Of a stretch of 7,990 bases of DNA, positions 7,110-7,990 are shown one piece after another (position 1 is the stretch's first letter; each line of letters begins with the position of its first letter). The stretch is from Flavobacteriaceae bacterium UBA5079 (GTDB lineage: Bacteria; Bacteroidota; Bacteroidia; Flavobacteriales; Flavobacteriaceae): the NCBI GenBank assembly GCA_002414705.1, contig DIAL01000101.1, positions 84,451 through 92,440 on the forward strand. Reading direction: 5' to 3'. Both the position numbers and the translations under genes were made by a program. The notes under the pieces were generated by a model. That model did not search any database, had not been told where the DNA came from, and saw only the letters and a list, made by a program, of their open reading frames with translations.

Positions 7110-7145
7110 TTTAAAGTTCTTGTTTTAAAACAGGAACAGTTTAAA
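7110..7145 (-). repeat. Inverted repeat (possible hairpin) between the peroxidase-like gene and arsS
   Basis: The core 7116-7137 is a 22-base palindrome with 10 of 11 positions pairing and no spacer (plus strand GTTCTTGTTTT against AAAACAGGAAC). It is flanked by TTTAAA at 7110-7115 and 7140-7145, which can extend the stem past a 2-base bulge. In the operon transcript the single mismatch is C against A. There is no following U run, so it is not a typical intrinsic terminator. It fills almost the whole spacer, just after the upstream stop and 8 bases before the arsS ATG, so it could affect mRNA processing or arsS translation; that role is inferred. Confidence 0.55.
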
Positions 7146-7481
7146 TTACATATCAAGTTTGTTCACTTTATTCATCATTTGCACGCCATGAACCAAACTA
7201 GCACCACCTCTAATAGCAGCTGCAACATGTAAAGCTTCCATCATTTCCTCTTTAGTTATACCACGTTGAAGCCCATCTCCTGTATATGCGTCAATGCAGT
7301 ATGGACATTGAATAGTGTGCGATACCGCGAGTGCAATAAGCGATTTTTCGCGTTCGGATAAAGCGCCTTCTTCAAAAACTTTCCCGTAATAATCGAAAAA
7401 TTTGGCACCTAATTCTTCATTCCATTCGGAAATTTTACCAAATTTTTTCAAGTCTGCTGGATCGTAATAGGTTTTTTGCAT
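7146..7481 (-). CDS. Arsenosugar biosynthesis-associated peroxidase-like protein (AhpD/CMD family)
   Basis: This 111-residue, all-helical protein belongs to the AhpD/carboxymuconolactone decarboxylase family, in the arsenosugar-associated branch (TIGR04169). The core is EREKSLIALAVSHTIQCPYC at 43-62, with a redox CxxC at C59 and C62, followed by IDAYT and GITKEEMMEALHVAAAIRGG at 74-93. Classical AhpD has CxxCxxxH as its proton relay; here the His position is Y66, while H55 and H85 remain nearby, so peroxidase activity by the textbook route is uncertain. The protein is cytoplasmic with no signal. Possible roles are reduction of arsenic or thiol intermediates, or protection of ArsS; none is shown. 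It is the first gene of the operon, facing the regulator across a 152-base spacer, and ends 44 bases before arsS. The ATG at 7481 gives the usual family length. Confidence 0.9.
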   Translation of the reverse strand: MQKTYYDPADLKKFGKISEWNEELGAKFFDYYGKVFEEGALSEREKSLIALAVSHTIQCPYCIDAYTGDGLQRGITKEEMMEALHVAAAIRGGASLVHGVQMMNKVNKLDM

Positions 7482-7504
7482 GATGATATTTTTTATATAA
7501 ATGG

Positions 7505-7527
7505 TTGCATAATTTTGAAATATACAA
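7505..7527. promoter_or_regulatory. Candidate operator: imperfect 23-base palindrome in the divergent promoter region
   Basis: The outer arms read TTGCAT and ATACAA; 8 of 11 symmetric positions pair around a central T. It starts 24 bases upstream of the peroxidase-like ATG. It covers a minus-strand TATATTTC (7517-7524) that resembles the Bacteroidota -7 element, and a plus-strand TAATTTTG (7510-7517). The spacing suits a Crp/Fnr dimer site, and the divergent regulator gene is next to it. The region is very AT-rich, so such symmetry could be chance. Confidence 0.3.
7510..7517 (+). promoter_or_regulatory. Candidate -7 element (TAnnTTTG) for the Crp/Fnr gene
   Basis: TAATTTTG matches the Bacteroidota -7 consensus exactly, 116 bases before the regulator's ATG. 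No clear -33 element is visible; only a T run lies near 7489-7494. It would imply a long leader, so a different promoter nearer the gene is possible. Confidence 0.25.
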
Positions 7528-7547
7528 GTTTAAGTCGTAGAAATATA
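7517..7547. repeat. Direct repeat of GAAATATA in the divergent promoter region
   Basis: GAAATATA occurs at 7517-7524 and again at 7540-7547, a period of 23 bases. On the minus strand both copies read TATATTTC, one base away from the -7 consensus TAnnTTTG, so they may be alternative -7 elements for the arsenosugar operon or paired regulator contacts. I see no good -33 partner for either copy. Low complexity makes chance occurrence possible. Confidence 0.25.
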
Positions 7548-7633
7548 TTAAAGTTTACATAAAAAGAACGTGTAATTTTCAAGTTCATAAAGAATGTAAA
7601 AATGGTTATATTGCGTGAAGTAAATTTTATTAT

Positions 7634-7990
7634 ATGATGCAAGAATTAGCAGATAATTACGATCATTTTTTTGAAAAAGAATTGCTTGCCGAAATTAGCC
7701 AAGTAGGCGTTTTAAAAGAAGTCCAAGAAGGTGATGTACTTATTGAAATAGGATCTTATGTTAAATCCATGCCATTACTTCTCACAGGAGCGATAAAAAT
7801 TTTAAGACAGGATGATGATGGTGATGAATTGTTGCTTTATTTTCTAGAAAAAGGAGATACATGTGCTATGACACTTACCTGTTGTTTGGGTCGTACCAAG
7901 AGTGAAATTCGTGCCATTGCAGAAACCGATGCGAAATTGATTATGATTCCTATTGAGAAAATGGAAGAATGGTCTGCCAAATATAAAAGT
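7634..7990 (+). CDS. Crp/Fnr-family transcriptional regulator, incomplete at the right edge
   Basis: The frame is open from an ATG at 7634 (a second ATG follows directly at 7637) to the window edge, giving 119 residues. These form the cyclic-nucleotide-binding-like sensor domain; the dimerisation helix is only beginning and the C-terminal helix-turn-helix lies outside the window. The beta-roll pattern is visible: VLKEVQEGDVLIEIG at 26-40, LLTGAIKILRQDDDG at 49-63, ELLLYFLEKGDTCAMT at 65-80 and EIRAIAETDAKLIMIP at 91-106. The phosphate-binding cassette of true CRP (GExx...RxA) is replaced by a cysteine-rich stretch with C77, C83 and C84, so cAMP is an unlikely ligand. It is divergent from the arsenosugar operon and probably controls it. 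As(III), a reactive sulfur species or redox state are possible signals; the choice is inference. Confidence 0.92.
   Translation, partial: MMQELADNYDHFFEKELLAEISQVGVLKEVQEGDVLIEIGSYVKSMPLLLTGAIKILRQDDDGDELLLYFLEKGDTCAMTLTCCLGRTKSEIRAIAETDAKLIMIPIEKMEEWSAKYKS

Overview
The window is AT-rich, with few Shine-Dalgarno-like sites, short spacers and genes typical of Bacteroidota. The protein families point to a member of the Flavobacteriaceae, probably marine or an environmental relative; the genus cannot be read from the sequence.

Layout. On the minus strand a compact gene train runs from 7481 down to 1559: an AhpD/CMD-type peroxidase-like protein, the radical SAM enzyme ArsS, an exported rhodanese, a TIGR04282-type transferase (DUF2064), a purine nucleoside phosphorylase, the arsenite methyltransferase ArsM, an exported DUF547 protein and a TIGR04283-type family 2 glycosyltransferase. 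Two junctions overlap by 8 bases and most other spacers are short, so this looks like one operon. A divergent Crp/Fnr-type regulator begins at 7634 on the plus strand and runs off the right edge. Left of the operon, a separate minus-strand gene (1440 to the left edge, incomplete) encodes a secreted protein with a carboxypeptidase-regulatory-like domain. No stretch of 300 bases lacks a gene; the longest spacer is the 152-base divergent promoter region 7482-7633. No RNA gene, CRISPR array, insertion sequence or convincing terminator was seen.

How the genes fit together. This is an arsenosugar biosynthesis operon. From known pathway steps, ArsM methylates arsenite to dimethylarsenic and ArsS transfers the 5'-deoxyadenosyl group of SAM to it, giving a 5'-dimethylarsinoyl-5'-deoxyadenosine. 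The next steps are less well assigned. The operon contains a plausible set for them: a nucleoside phosphorylase to release adenine and leave an arsenoribose-1-phosphate, a nucleotidyltransferase-like TIGR04282 protein that could activate that sugar phosphate, and a GT2 enzyme that could transfer it to an acceptor. The phosphorylase appears to carry MTAP-like substitutions at the base- and 5'-contact positions, which suits a 5'-substituted adenosine substrate. The peroxidase-like, rhodanese and DUF547 proteins are accessory members with no settled function. The divergent regulator has a cluster of three cysteines in its sensor domain and could sense a thiol-reactive ligand such as As(III); this is inference.
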